From Borreliella valaisiana VS116 (GTDB lineage: Bacteria > Spirochaetota > Spirochaetia > Borreliales > Borreliaceae): a stretch of 64,000 nucleotides of DNA. The first letter of the stretch is position 1; each line of letters starts with the position of its first letter. Of this stretch, positions 48,692 through 57,935 are shown one piece after another. The stretch covers positions 248,001-312,000 of the forward strand of contig NZ_ABCY02000001.1 of NCBI RefSeq assembly GCF_000170955.2, written 5' to 3'. The notes beneath the pieces are model-generated. The model ran no database searches. It was not told where the DNA came from and saw only the letters and a program-made list of their open reading frames with translations. Both the position numbers and the translations under genes were made by a program.

Positions 48692-49315
48692 CTACTCCAA
48701 TGAACTAACAGACATTTTTCTAATCAATATAGCAGCTTTCTTAGCATCCATAAGAGACAACCAATAAGGAACAATTGAAATACGACCTTCTTTTTTAGAA
48801 AGCTCTTCAATTTTTCGCATATAAGATATTGCAAGCTCAGGATTTAAATCCTCAAGCCGCTTAACAGCATCTTCTGGCGGCATATTCATTAAGTATACAG
48901 CTGTTTGTAAAATATTTGCTTCCTCGTCATTATATTTATTTATAATGTCATCTATTACCTTTTGTTTTAAATCCAAATCTTTCTGCTTTTGCTTAAGCTC
49001 AAATTCAAGCTTATTTAAACTGTCTTCTCTTAATTTTAGATCTTCTTTAAGCTTTTCAATCTGCTGATTCTTAATATCAATAGCTTCCCTTTCCTTAATA
49101 AGTCTAGCTTCATCAAGAATTATATTAGAATTATGATCAAAGACTAGAGAAGTTTCTCCTAAAAACTTAGTTCTTATAAACTTAGGGAAATATCTCTTAG
49201 TATTATACATTCCAAGAAAATCAATAGAGAATAATACAAAGAAAAACAAAATAACAATTAAACATAACAAAAAAAATGCCCTAAAAAAAAACGATAAAAA
49301 ATTACTCACTTTCAA
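48692..49315 (-). CDS. flbB: Periplasmic flagellar collar protein FlbB (MotE-like)
   Basis: 207 residues: an N-terminal membrane helix (about 10-35), a long coiled coil (about 70-130), and a MotE/MgtE-N-like C-terminal domain (about 130-207, with MPPEDAVKRLEDLNPELAISYM). In B. burgdorferi FlbB builds the base of the collar, a spirochaete-specific ring around the motor that supports stators. The frame starts with TTG at 49315, but GTG at 49309 (codon 3) has better spacing to GAGG, so the true start may be there. Overlaps fliJ by 14 bp. Corresponds to BB0286. Confidence 0.92.
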   Translation of the reverse strand: MKVSNFLSFFFRAFFLLCLIVILFFFVLFSIDFLGMYNTKRYFPKFIRTKFLGETSLVFDHNSNIILDEARLIKEREAIDIKNQQIEKLKEDLKLREDSLNKLEFELKQKQKDLDLKQKVIDDIINKYNDEEANILQTAVYLMNMPPEDAVKRLEDLNPELAISYMRKIEELSKKEGRISIVPYWLSLMDAKKAAILIRKMSVSSLE

Positions 49316-49733
49316 TCCTCAGATTTTGACAAACTTTATAATTTACATACTCATCTAGCAATAAGCTTTCCTTCTTTTCTCTATTTCTAATTATAGAATT
49401 ATTTAAAGTTTTTATTAATATCTTAATCTTTTTTTCTTCCCTATACTTATTCACATAAGTATCATAACACTCATTATAATTTTTTCTAAGTTTTTCAAGA
49501 ATTTTAAAATTTTGTTTTTTTTTATAATTTAAACAGTCTATATAACCTCTTATAAAAAGATCATCGGGACTATTCAAGCTTTTTAAAATATTGGGAATTT
49601 CATCTGAAAACTGATTTATTTTTGAAATTTTTTTATTTACATCCATTAAGTCTCTCTCACTTAACTTTCGATAGTAAGTTCTAATGGTTAATATTCTATT
49701 AAGCTTTTGTTTTCTAAAGTTTAAATCATTCAA
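49302..49733 (-). CDS. fliJ: Flagellar export chaperone FliJ
   Basis: 143 residues, almost wholly helical and rich in Lys, Arg, Glu and Asn, as expected for the antiparallel coiled coil of FliJ, which sits in the FliI hexamer and links it to FlhA. Sequence similarity is low, so the call depends on length, composition and its place directly after fliI (4-bp overlap, TTGA). The start codon is TTG at 49733. Corresponds to BB0287 (flbA). Confidence 0.87.
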   Translation of the reverse strand: MNDLNFRKQKLNRILTIRTYYRKLSERDLMDVNKKISKINQFSDEIPNILKSLNSPDDLFIRGYIDCLNYKKKQNFKILEKLRKNYNECYDTYVNKYREEKKIKILIKTLNNSIIRNREKKESLLLDEYVNYKVCQNLRIESE

Positions 49734-51040
49734 AATAATATTTCCCTTATTTCATCTTCTAAATTTTCAAAATCAAATGTCTCATTTATTCCTTGAGAAA
49801 TAAAATCAATAATCTTAGGATACTTGGAAATTGCAAAATCAACATCCTTATTGGATCCTTTAAGATAAATCCCAGTTCTAACAAGATCTTCATAATCTTT
49901 ATAAACAGATAATAAATTTCTGGCTTTCATTATTAATTTTTGTTTTTCTAAACTCATTATTCTATGAACAGATCTTGACGTTGAACTAAGAACATTTATA
50001 GAGGGATAAATCCCTCTATCAAACAAATCTCTATCTAAAATAATATGACCATCCAAAACAGCCTTAATATTATCGACTACAGGCTCTGTAAAATCATCCC
50101 CCTCAACAAGAACAGTATAAAACCCAGTAACACTTCCGCCATTACCATTAAACCCTGATCTCTCAAGTAAAATTGGGATTTCAAAAAAAACAGAAGGGGG
50201 GTAGCCTTTAGCTACTGGAGGTTCTCCTAAGGAAAGAGACATCTCCCTTTTAGCATTTGCAAACCTAGTAATAGAGTCAAAAAGCAAAGCAACATCTTTG
50301 CCTTGCTCCCTAAAGTATTCTGCTATCATAGTAGCAACATAAGCTCCCTTATACCTTGATATGGGTGATTCATCAGAAGTTGAAACAACTAAAACACTTT
50401 TTTTTAAACGCTCCTCACCAAGTTCATGTTCAATAAACTCATTAAGCTCTCGACCCCTTTCCCCAATAAAAGCAATAACGTTCACATCTGCATTTGAATT
50501 TTTTGCAATCATAGCAAGCAAAGTAGACTTACCAACACCAGCACCAGAAAAAATACCAACTCTTTGCCCTTTAGCAACTGGTAAAAATCCGTCAAGAACC
50601 TTAACCCCTGTTAATATTTGCTCTTCAAAAATACTTCTATTAATTGGATTAATTTTTTCAAAAATTAACTCTTTATATCTATTGTTTAAAAATGCCCCTT
50701 TATTATCAATAGGCCTACCAAGAGAATCAATAACTCTTCCTAAAAGCTCATCACTGAGATTTATTTCTAGCCCTTTGTTTAAAGAATAGACTTTATTTCC
50801 AACTTCAATCCCACTAAATCCTTCATAGGCCATAAGACTAACATAAGGACCATTAAATCCCAAAACCTCAGCACATACTTTTTTATTATTTCTTTGATCA
50901 ATTAAACACAAATCTCCAACGGCACACTGAGGTCCCAAACTTTCAACTAAAAGACCTTTTATCTTTTGCACTCTACCAACAAAAGATACAGTTTCAATAT
51001 CATCTACTTGTCTTAAATAATCTTCAAAAAAATTGCTCAC
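49730..51040 (-). CDS. fliI: Flagellum-specific export ATPase FliI
   Basis: 436 residues, an F1-beta-like hexameric ATPase energising flagellar export. Walker A GIFSGAGVGKSTLL is near residues 164-177, with IAFIGERGREL, Walker B VALLFDSITRFA near 249-260 and GGSVTGFYTVLVEGDD. The C-terminal helical domain is complete. The start is GTG at 51040, 5 bp after AAAGGAA. It follows fliH by 18 bp. Corresponds to BB0288. Confidence 0.97.
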   Translation of the reverse strand: MSNFFEDYLRQVDDIETVSFVGRVQKIKGLLVESLGPQCAVGDLCLIDQRNNKKVCAEVLGFNGPYVSLMAYEGFSGIEVGNKVYSLNKGLEINLSDELLGRVIDSLGRPIDNKGAFLNNRYKELIFEKINPINRSIFEEQILTGVKVLDGFLPVAKGQRVGIFSGAGVGKSTLLAMIAKNSNADVNVIAFIGERGRELNEFIEHELGEERLKKSVLVVSTSDESPISRYKGAYVATMIAEYFREQGKDVALLFDSITRFANAKREMSLSLGEPPVAKGYPPSVFFEIPILLERSGFNGNGGSVTGFYTVLVEGDDFTEPVVDNIKAVLDGHIILDRDLFDRGIYPSINVLSSTSRSVHRIMSLEKQKLIMKARNLLSVYKDYEDLVRTGIYLKGSNKDVDFAISKYPKIIDFISQGINETFDFENLEDEIREILF

Positions 51041-51058
51041 TAAAATTCCTTTGGATAT

Positions 51059-51979
51059 TTAACTTAACAATGAAAAATTTTTAAACTTTTCCTCTATTTT
51101 ATCAAGCTGAGAAGAAATACGCGCATCAATCTCTCCAAAATTAGTTTCAATTATACAGCCGCCTTTGCCTATGTTGGGATCTTCTATGATTTCTAAGTTT
51201 TCTATAACATCAAACCTAGAAATAAAATCACTCTTTTTATGTCTAACAATATCTAAATCATCAAGATTTACACGAATAGTAATCTGTGTTTTATCTTTTA
51301 CCCTTTTCAACACTTCATTAACATTTTCTAAGACAATGTCTTTTTGAGAATCTGTAATTTTCTTAATAACCTTAATTGCAATTTGCATGACAAGACTTAC
51401 TATCTGGCCACCCGATGATTCAAGAATACCTTTTCTTTCGGCAATTAAAGTTGCTATTATACTATGCAATTTCCTCATAACTTTGTCAAAATCTTCAAAA
51501 CCGCTTTCATAACCTTTACTATATCCCTCTTGCCTACCCTTAGCTATTGCTATCTCAAGATCTGTTTTTAATTTTTCTTCATACTCTCTTACCAATCTTT
51601 CAATCTCAGCATTAGATTCAGCCTCAATAGATTCCTTCTTATTAATAGCTTCTCTTTGTAAAAGATCTGCTTCTTGCTTGGCTGCTTCCAGCACTTCATT
51701 GGCTTTTATCTTAGCTTCTTCAATAAGCCTCTTAGACTCAATTTGGACTTCTTCTTTGGCAAGTTCTTGTCTTTTAGCAAGCTCTTCTTCAAGTCGTAAT
51801 TTTTCATCTCTTAGAAATTGCAACTCTTCTTTAAGATTGGTAATTTGACTGTCTATGTCGTAAACCTTACCTTCTTTCTCCTTAATTTCTAAAGATTCAA
51901 AAACAGGCTTTGCTATCTCAACAAATTCAAACTTTACTGAATTATCAACTTCTGACGATTTATATAAAACCTTAGGCAA
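51059..51979 (-). CDS. fliH: Flagellar export regulator FliH
   Basis: 306 residues. A long coiled-coil stretch (about 45-155, with regular charged heptads such as LKEELQFLRDEKLRLEEELAKRQ) precedes the globular C-terminal domain (about 180-300), where FliH binds FliI and FliN. The GRQEGYSKGYESGFED glycine pattern at about 148-163 resembles the GxxxG repeats characteristic of FliH. The start is TTG with AAAGGAG 7 bp upstream. It follows fliG by 14 bp. Corresponds to BB0289. Confidence 0.94.
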   Translation of the reverse strand: MPKVLYKSSEVDNSVKFEFVEIAKPVFESLEIKEKEGKVYDIDSQITNLKEELQFLRDEKLRLEEELAKRQELAKEEVQIESKRLIEEAKIKANEVLEAAKQEADLLQREAINKKESIEAESNAEIERLVREYEEKLKTDLEIAIAKGRQEGYSKGYESGFEDFDKVMRKLHSIIATLIAERKGILESSGGQIVSLVMQIAIKVIKKITDSQKDIVLENVNEVLKRVKDKTQITIRVNLDDLDIVRHKKSDFISRFDVIENLEIIEDPNIGKGGCIIETNFGEIDARISSQLDKIEEKFKNFSLLS

Positions 51980-51993
51980 ACAAAACTCCTTTA

Positions 51994-53028
51994 TCAGACA
52001 AGCACATCTTCTTCACCGCCTCTTGAAATAACTATTTCTCCCTGTTCTTCTAATTTTCTAATAAGAGAAACAATTTTTTGCTGGGATTCTTCAACGTCTT
52101 TTCGCCTAGTAGGCCCCAAAAATTCCATATCTTCCTTAAGCATTGAAGCTGCTCTTTTGGACATGTTTTTGAAAATTTTTTCTTGGACAGGAATATCTAC
52201 AGATTTTAAAGCTTTTGCTAATTCTTGACCATCTATTTCTCTTAAAACCCTTTGTATAGATCTGTCATCAAGCAAAACTATATCTTCAAATACAAACATC
52301 TTCTTCTTAATTTCTTCCGCAAGCTCTGGATCTTCCTCTTCAAGAGACTCAATAATAAACTTTTCTGTCTTTCTATCAGCCATATTAATTATCTCAACAA
52401 CATTGTCAACCCCTCCTGCTGATGTGTAATCTTCTGAAGAAAGAGAAGCTAGTTTTTTCTCAAGAACTCTCTCAACCTCTCTTACAACCTCAGGAGAAGT
52501 TCTATCCATTAATGCAATTCTTCTTGCAACATTGGTTTGTACCTCTGTAGGCAAACTAGAAAGAATAAAAGAAGCCTTTTGGGGATCAAGATATGAAAGT
52601 ATTAAAGCAATTGTTTGAGGATGTTCTTGTTGAATAAAGTTTAAAATATTTGCAGGATCTGCTCTTCTAACAAATTCAAAAGGCCTAGACTGTAAAGCAG
52701 ACCCCAAATTATTAATAATGTCAACTGCTTTTTGAGTCCCAAGAGATTTTTCAAGAAGCTCTCTTGCATAATCAATTCCACCCTTTTGAATAAATTCTTG
52801 AGCCATCATTAATTCTTTAAACTCTAAAAGAACATTATCTTTAAGCTCAGAAGTAATTGTCTCAAGCTTTGCTATCTCAAATGTCAAAGACTCTATCTCT
52901 TCTTGAGAAAGATACTTAAACACTTTAGAAGAGATTTCAGAACCTATTGAAACCAACAAAATAGCAGCCTTTTGCTTACCTGTTAAAGCAGAAACATCAA
53001 GAATCTCCTTTTCTTTTTTTTCTTCCAT
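51994..53028 (-). CDS. fliG: Flagellar rotor switch protein FliG
   Basis: 344 residues, full length. All three armadillo domains are visible, with the MS-ring-binding N-terminus (LTGKQKAAILLVSIGSEISSKVFKYLSQ), the middle EHPQTIALILSYLDPQKAS motif (about 133-151), and the C-terminal torque domain (about 235-335, FEDIVLLDDRSIQRVLREID) with the charged residues that meet MotA. B. burgdorferi has two fliG genes; this one corresponds to FliG2 (BB0290), the functional rotor copy. The second copy is not in the window. Confidence 0.96.
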   Translation of the reverse strand: MEEKKEKEILDVSALTGKQKAAILLVSIGSEISSKVFKYLSQEEIESLTFEIAKLETITSELKDNVLLEFKELMMAQEFIQKGGIDYARELLEKSLGTQKAVDIINNLGSALQSRPFEFVRRADPANILNFIQQEHPQTIALILSYLDPQKASFILSSLPTEVQTNVARRIALMDRTSPEVVREVERVLEKKLASLSSEDYTSAGGVDNVVEIINMADRKTEKFIIESLEEEDPELAEEIKKKMFVFEDIVLLDDRSIQRVLREIDGQELAKALKSVDIPVQEKIFKNMSKRAASMLKEDMEFLGPTRRKDVEESQQKIVSLIRKLEEQGEIVISRGGEEDVLV

Positions 53029-53043
53029 ATCAATTACTACCTT

Positions 53044-54753
53044 CTACGCATTTTTCAAAAGCCATGTTCTTATAAGCTTGGCAACATCTTCTGGCTTTTC
53101 CCTGGCTAAAAGCTCAGCATTGCTTTGAAGCTCATCACCTTCCCTAATTCCACCAACAACATCATCAACGCCAATATCATCCCCACTATCCATTAAGGCT
53201 TGTTGACGTCTCAAATGTGCTTGCTTTGCCAATTCCTCTTCTCTAAGACGTCTTCGCCTTTCAAGTTCTCTAGAAATAGCAAAAAATATTGTAAATACTA
53301 AAATTAATAATGAAAATATTATACTTGCAATAAATAAAAAATATTTAAACCTTTCACTTGCAAAATAGTTCTCATCTATTTTTCTAAATTCATTCATACG
53401 ATCAAAAGATATATTTCTAACTGTTATTGAATCGCCTCTTTCTGGCTTATATTCAAAAGAACTTTGCAAAACATCTTCAATATTCTTTATTTCTTCTAAT
53501 GCCATAGGCTTATATTCTCTTTTTCTCATTCCATTTTCTATTACGAAATTTCCCTTCTCATCATAAACAAAGCTCCAAATACCATCCACAAAAATACCAA
53601 GAGAAACACCTACGATCCTAGCCGGCTCTTTTTCACTTGTGGATTTTTTTTCATTTAAAGCAACATTTTTGATCTCTTGAGACTCATTATATTTACCAGT
53701 AATATCGCTTAAATCCTGATACTCAGGGGGAGTATTGCCTTCTTGACCAGGAGGCCCCCACGGACTATATCCTTGCCCCTGATATTCTTTTTTCTGAGTC
53801 TGAGAAGATATAATAGTTGAATCGCTTACTTTTCTGGTGTTATAAGAAGCTTTTGGATCTTGAGATTGAAGCTCAATAGGAGCATACTCTTTAGACTCTA
53901 TAGTTTCTTTTGAGGTGTCAAGTTTTACATTTACTCTTGCTATCATAAATCTATCAACAGATAAAACCTTACTTAATGCAGAGTCAATTTCTCCCCTAAG
54001 CATAGCTTCATACTTAAGCTTTAACTTACGTTCTTTTTCTGCTAAGTCTATCCTATCTATTCCATCTAAGTTAGAAAAATCATTTAAAATAGTTCCACTA
54101 TTATCAACAATAGCAATATTATCAGATTCAAGACCCTCAATGGCATATTGAATAAGCTTAACAAGCCCTTCAACTTTTTTTCTATTAGTAATAATATCAG
54201 AGCCAGGTCTTGGGGTAATTCTAACAGATGCCTTAACAGGCTCTTGCGCCTCCTTAAAAAGAGCTTTCTCGGGCATAACAAGATTCACACTAACAGCATC
54301 AACATCATCTAAAGCTACAATATGCTGCTCAACAGCTCTTGTAATAGATCTTCTAAGATTAATGCTTCTTTCAAAATCAGTAATAGTCCATCTATCAATA
54401 TCAAACAAAGCCCATGGATCCATATGAATAGGCACAAGCTCTTCTCTTACAAGAATTGCTCTCATTTTCTTTGCAAGCTTTTCATCATCTAAATAAATTC
54501 TTCCATCGGAACTCAAAAAATATTTAACATTTTCTCTATCAAGTCTTTGCGATATCCTATCTAAGAGATATTGATCTTTAATCTCAACTCCAAAAAGAGC
54601 AATACTTTGACTTTTAGTAGAAAGTCCTATCAAAAAAACAAACGCAAGAATAACAAAAAAAATAATCAATCCTAAGGCTATTTTCTGAACCGTACTAGCT
54701 TTTTTGAAGATTCCTTTTGCTGAAACAAAAAAATTAGTAAAAAAATTGCTCAA
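53044..54753 (-). CDS. fliF: Flagellar MS-ring protein FliF
   Basis: 569 residues with two membrane helices (about 22-45 and 475-498) flanking the periplasmic ring-building domains (about 50-440) and a cytoplasmic tail whose last about 30 residues (RPEDVAKLIRTWL-type motif) bind FliG. The long linker at about 310-375 is rich in Gly, Pro, Gln and Ser. The start is TTG at 54753 with AAGGAG 10 bp upstream. It follows fliE by 14 bp and begins the basal-body base. Corresponds to BB0291. Confidence 0.96.
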   Translation of the reverse strand: MSNFFTNFFVSAKGIFKKASTVQKIALGLIIFFVILAFVFLIGLSTKSQSIALFGVEIKDQYLLDRISQRLDRENVKYFLSSDGRIYLDDEKLAKKMRAILVREELVPIHMDPWALFDIDRWTITDFERSINLRRSITRAVEQHIVALDDVDAVSVNLVMPEKALFKEAQEPVKASVRITPRPGSDIITNRKKVEGLVKLIQYAIEGLESDNIAIVDNSGTILNDFSNLDGIDRIDLAEKERKLKLKYEAMLRGEIDSALSKVLSVDRFMIARVNVKLDTSKETIESKEYAPIELQSQDPKASYNTRKVSDSTIISSQTQKKEYQGQGYSPWGPPGQEGNTPPEYQDLSDITGKYNESQEIKNVALNEKKSTSEKEPARIVGVSLGIFVDGIWSFVYDEKGNFVIENGMRKREYKPMALEEIKNIEDVLQSSFEYKPERGDSITVRNISFDRMNEFRKIDENYFASERFKYFLFIASIIFSLLILVFTIFFAISRELERRRRLREEELAKQAHLRRQQALMDSGDDIGVDDVVGGIREGDELQSNAELLAREKPEDVAKLIRTWLLKNA

Positions 54754-54767
54754 AATCTTATGGCTCC

Positions 54768-55103
54768 TTAACGAATATTGATTATATCTTGATAAGCCTT
54801 CATACCTCTCTCAACAACAGCCTTTAAAATGCTTAACTTCATATTAGCTTTAGAAATCGCTATTACAAAATCATGAACATCAACACTACTAGGTTTAAGA
54901 ACAGCTTGTTCCATAACTTTAGAAACATTTAATTGACTTTTGTTGACATCAGTAATCGTATTTATTAAAACATCCTTAAATGTTTTAATATCATTGCTTT
55001 TGGCAATGCTTTTAGAAGAACCAAAAAGATTCACATCAAAATGCAAAGGATTTTTTTTAACCAAATTAATATTATTCTCTGTAAAAAAAGCATCTATTCT
55101 CAT
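54768..55103 (-). CDS. fliE: Flagellar basal-body protein FliE
   Basis: 111 residues. FliE joins the MS ring to the rod. The C-terminal half shows the family pattern (VDVHDFVIAISKANMKLSILKAVVERGMKAYQDIINIR, about 73-110). I chose ATG at 55103 because GGAGAG is 7 bp upstream; TTG one codon earlier (55106) is less likely. It starts 14 bp after flgC. Corresponds to BB0292. Confidence 0.95.
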   Translation of the reverse strand: MRIDAFFTENNINLVKKNPLHFDVNLFGSSKSIAKSNDIKTFKDVLINTITDVNKSQLNVSKVMEQAVLKPSSVDVHDFVIAISKANMKLSILKAVVERGMKAYQDIINIR

Positions 55104-55117
55104 CAATGATCTCTCCT

Positions 55118-55576
55118 TTAGCTTTGAAGTATAGCTAATGCACTTCTAAACATAGACTTACTACTATTAATAACAGTAGAATTTGCCTCATAAGCACGAG
55201 AAGCTGAAATCATATCTACCATTTCTTCAACTAAATTGACATTAGGAAGCTCCACATAACCTTTTTTATCTCCAAAACTTATTGAATCAGGATGGGTTGG
55301 GTCATATTTTAACTTTAGTGGAGACTTATCTTTTTCAATGCTAGCAACCCTAACTCCTTGCCCAATACCATTATCAAGATAATCTGGAATAAAAGGACCT
55401 TTCCAATAAGGATTATTAACCCTTGGTGCAAAAATAATCCTTTGCCTTCTATAAGGTCCACCATCAGGAGTTCTAGAAGTAGAAACATTTGCAATATTAT
55501 TAGAAATAACATCTATCCTCAACCTTTGTGCTGTCAATCCCGTTGAAGCTACATTAATGCTTGAAAACAATCCCAT
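55118..55576 (-). CDS. flgC: Flagellar proximal rod protein FlgC
   Basis: 152 residues with the rod-protein N-terminal motif (GLFSSINVASTGLTAQRLRIDVISNNIANVSTSRT, about 2-36) and a matching C-terminal helix (VNLVEEMVDMISASRAYEANSTVINSSKSMF). It lacks a signal peptide and is exported by the type III apparatus. It lies 23 bp after flgB. Corresponds to BB0293. Confidence 0.97.
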   Translation of the reverse strand: MGLFSSINVASTGLTAQRLRIDVISNNIANVSTSRTPDGGPYRRQRIIFAPRVNNPYWKGPFIPDYLDNGIGQGVRVASIEKDKSPLKLKYDPTHPDSISFGDKKGYVELPNVNLVEEMVDMISASRAYEANSTVINSSKSMFRSALAILQS

Positions 55577-55599
55577 TTTACATTCCTTAAAATATTAAT

Positions 55600-56007
55600 T
55601 TATTTTAATACAATATTTATACTTTTAAAATAATGCGACTGAACATTGGTCATAAGATGATACATCATTTGATTTTGTACAAGTGACTTAATCTCAGAAT
55701 CAATATCAACATTATTGCCATTATTATTCATGGTTGAAAAATGATCAAGAAGTCTATGAGGCTTAATATCTAAATACTCTGGATTTTTAAGTCTAGACAA
55801 ATGCTTATCACTAGATTTGATTAAGTTTAGATCATTTCTATTTTTATTTAAAAAAGCCTTTTCCAGCTCTGACTCAAAAGAAATTTTACTTCTCTTAAAA
55901 TTTGGAGTATTTACATTTGCTATATTGTCAGAAATAACGCTTTGTCTTAAACTTAGAACATCTAAATACCTATGTGAAAAATCTATAGATCTTTCAAAAT
56001 CATTCAA
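55600..56007 (-). CDS. flgB: Flagellar proximal rod protein FlgB
   Basis: 135 residues; first gene of the motility operon. Rod motif at about 12-36 (LDVLSLRQSVISDNIANVNTPNFK), C-terminal partner helix at about 105-135. The start codon is TTG at 56007, with the strong binding site GAGGGGGT 7 bp upstream; the ATG 4 bases further is out of frame. The promoter lies across the end of hslU, so flgB can be transcribed apart from the upstream genes. Corresponds to BB0294. Confidence 0.96.
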   Translation of the reverse strand: MNDFERSIDFSHRYLDVLSLRQSVISDNIANVNTPNFKRSKISFESELEKAFLNKNRNDLNLIKSSDKHLSRLKNPEYLDIKPHRLLDHFSTMNNNGNNVDIDSEIKSLVQNQMMYHLMTNVQSHYFKSINIVLK

Positions 56008-56039
56008 ATTAAAACCCCCTCGTTTAAAATTGCTTTTAA

Positions 56040-57386
56040 CTAAATTATATAATAATTTAAATCTTTTTGTTCGTTAATTTGTATTTTTTTATTAACATAG
56101 TCCAAGTTTATTTCAAATTTTTTCAACTTACTACCTGGCACTTCAAAAAAAAGATCTGCAAGCACTCTTTCCATAACACCGTGAAGTCTTCTGGCACCAA
56201 GATTTTCATTCTCAAGATTCATATTAAAAGTAAGCTCTGCAATTCTATCTACAGCCTCCTCGCTAAACTTTAAATCTAAATTATAAACCTTAAACATCGC
56301 AACATATTGCTTTATTAAAGAATTTTTTGTTTGTTTTAAAATTTTTTTTAAATCGTCTATGCTTAGACTCTTAAGCTCAACCTTAATTGGAAATCTCCCT
56401 TGAAGCTCGGGTATTAAATCAGAGGGTTTAGCTAAATTAAATGCTCCTGCTGCAATAAATAAAATATGAGAAGTATCAACTATTCCATATTTTGTATTAA
56501 CTTTAGAACCTTCAATAATTGGTAAAATATCTCTTTGAACGCCCTCTCTAGATACATCATTCCCACTCCTATTCTTAGCAGCTATTTTATCGATCTCGTC
56601 AATAAAAATAATTCCCATATTTTCAACTTTAGATTTTGCAATATCTGAAATGTTCTCATGATCAACCAATTTCTCAAGCTCTTCTGCTAAAATTATTTCC
56701 TTTGCCTTTTTAATCTTCAATTCTCTTTTCTTTTTTCTATCAAATATATTGCCTAATAAACCGCCAATTCCCATATCAATTTCTTCAAAATTACCACCTG
56801 TAAATATTTCTATTGTGGAAAATGGCATTTTACTAGAAATTTGTATTTCAATAGTAGTATCATCAAGCTCGCCTGCCCTAAGCTTTTTTCTAAGCTTCTC
56901 TTTTACCTTTTCTTCTGCTTTTATTTCATTTGGATCTATATTCTTAGAATTACCAGATCCTTTAAAAAGACTATCGACTATTCTCTCCTCTGTTTTTACT
57001 AAAGCATCTTCTCTTACGGTACTATACATCTCATCTTTTACCATATTAACTGCAATGCTCATCAAATCTCTAACCATAGATTCAACATCGCGACCAACAT
57101 AACCAACCTCGGTATATTTTGTAGCTTCAACTTTAAGAAAAGGAGCTTTAATTAACTTAGAAAGTCTTCTTGCAATCTCAGTCTTTCCAATGCCTGTTGA
57201 CCCAATCATAATAATGTTTTTAGGCATTACCTCATCTTTTATTTCTTTTGGAAGCCTGGACCTTATATATCTATTAACAAGAGCAATCGATACTAATTTT
57301 TTAGCTTCGTCTTGACCTATGATGTACTTATCAAGCTCTTCAACTACATCTTTGGGAACTATATAATGCTCCTCTAATTTATTCAT
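56040..57386 (-). CDS. hslU: HslU, ATPase subunit of HslUV protease
   Basis: 448 residues. The AAA+ unfoldase feeds substrates to the HslV peptidase. Walker A GSTGIGKT is at residues 62-69, the pore motif region GYVGRDVESMV at about 83-93, and Walker B GIIFIDEIDKIA near 255-266. The intermediate domain (about 105-240) is complete. ATG at 57386 is supported by GAGGAG 7 bp upstream; a longer frame to 57407 exists. It overlaps hslV by 8 bp. The last codons hold the flgB promoter. Corresponds to BB0295. Confidence 0.96.
   Translation of the reverse strand: MNKLEEHYIVPKDVVEELDKYIIGQDEAKKLVSIALVNRYIRSRLPKEIKDEVMPKNIIMIGSTGIGKTEIARRLSKLIKAPFLKVEATKYTEVGYVGRDVESMVRDLMSIAVNMVKDEMYSTVREDALVKTEERIVDSLFKGSGNSKNIDPNEIKAEEKVKEKLRKKLRAGELDDTTIEIQISSKMPFSTIEIFTGGNFEEIDMGIGGLLGNIFDRKKKRELKIKKAKEIILAEELEKLVDHENISDIAKSKVENMGIIFIDEIDKIAAKNRSGNDVSREGVQRDILPIIEGSKVNTKYGIVDTSHILFIAAGAFNLAKPSDLIPELQGRFPIKVELKSLSIDDLKKILKQTKNSLIKQYVAMFKVYNLDLKFSEEAVDRIAELTFNMNLENENLGARRLHGVMERVLADLFFEVPGSKLKKFEINLDYVNKKIQINEQKDLNYYII
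56044..56072 (-). promoter_or_regulatory. Motility-operon (flgB) sigma-70 promoter candidate
   Basis: On the minus strand a perfect TATAAT lies at 56044-56049, within the last four codons of hslU, 37 bp before the flgB start. The -35 region at 17-bp spacing is GAACAA (56067-56072), a poor match. The flgB operon of B. burgdorferi is known to use sigma-70 rather than a flagellar sigma-28 factor. The -10 box is seen directly; activity is inferred. Confidence 0.65.
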
Positions 57387-57927
57387 TTTCAATCTCCTCA
57401 AGCACAATGTTAGAATTAGTATATATACATACTCTTGCTGCTATTTTTAAAGATCTGCGCGCAACCTCAAAAGCACTTAATTTTTTGTTCTCCATGTAAG
57501 CAAGAGCCGCTGAATACGCATAATTACCACCACTACCAATTGAAATAACATCCTCCTCAGGTTCAACAACATCGCCAGTGCCAGAAATCAAAAGAATATT
57601 GTTAGAATCAGCAACAAGCATCATAGCCTCAAGCTTATGAAGTATTTTGTCCGAACGCCAATCTTTTGCAAGGTCAACAGCTGCTCTTTTAATGTCAATC
57701 AATCCATCACCTTTTGCCTTAATTTTTTCTTCAAATTTTTCAAAAAGAGTAATTGCATCAGACGTTGAGCCTGCAAATCCTGCCAAAATTCTCCCATTAA
57801 GCAATTTTCGTATTTTAATAGCATTACTCTTTAAAACAGTATGTCCAAAAGTTACTTGTCCATCTGCTGCTACCACAGTCTTACCATTTTTTTTTATTGC
57901 AATAACTGTGGTTCCTTTAAAGTCCAT
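57379..57927 (-). CDS. hslV: HslV, peptidase subunit of HslUV protease
   Basis: 182 residues, proteasome-beta-like. The catalytic threonine is T6 after removal of the 5-residue propeptide MDFKG (sequence MDFKGTTVIAIKKNG); the usual GTT processing site is present. Other family motifs are AADGQVTFG, GFAGSTSDAITLFE and IGSGGNYAYSAALAY. It forms two stacked hexameric rings capped by HslU. It lies 8 bp after dprA. Corresponds to BB0296. Confidence 0.97.
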   Translation of the reverse strand: MDFKGTTVIAIKKNGKTVVAADGQVTFGHTVLKSNAIKIRKLLNGRILAGFAGSTSDAITLFEKFEEKIKAKGDGLIDIKRAAVDLAKDWRSDKILHKLEAMMLVADSNNILLISGTGDVVEPEEDVISIGSGGNYAYSAALAYMENKKLSAFEVARRSLKIAARVCIYTNSNIVLEEIENE

Positions 57928-57935
57928 ATTACCCC

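Noticed and set aside
50361..50789. 142-residue plus-strand frame inside fliI
   Set aside because: Antisense shadow of the conserved ATPase core.
56749..57102. 117-residue plus-strand frame in hslU
   Set aside because: Antisense to the HslU intermediate domain; no independent support.
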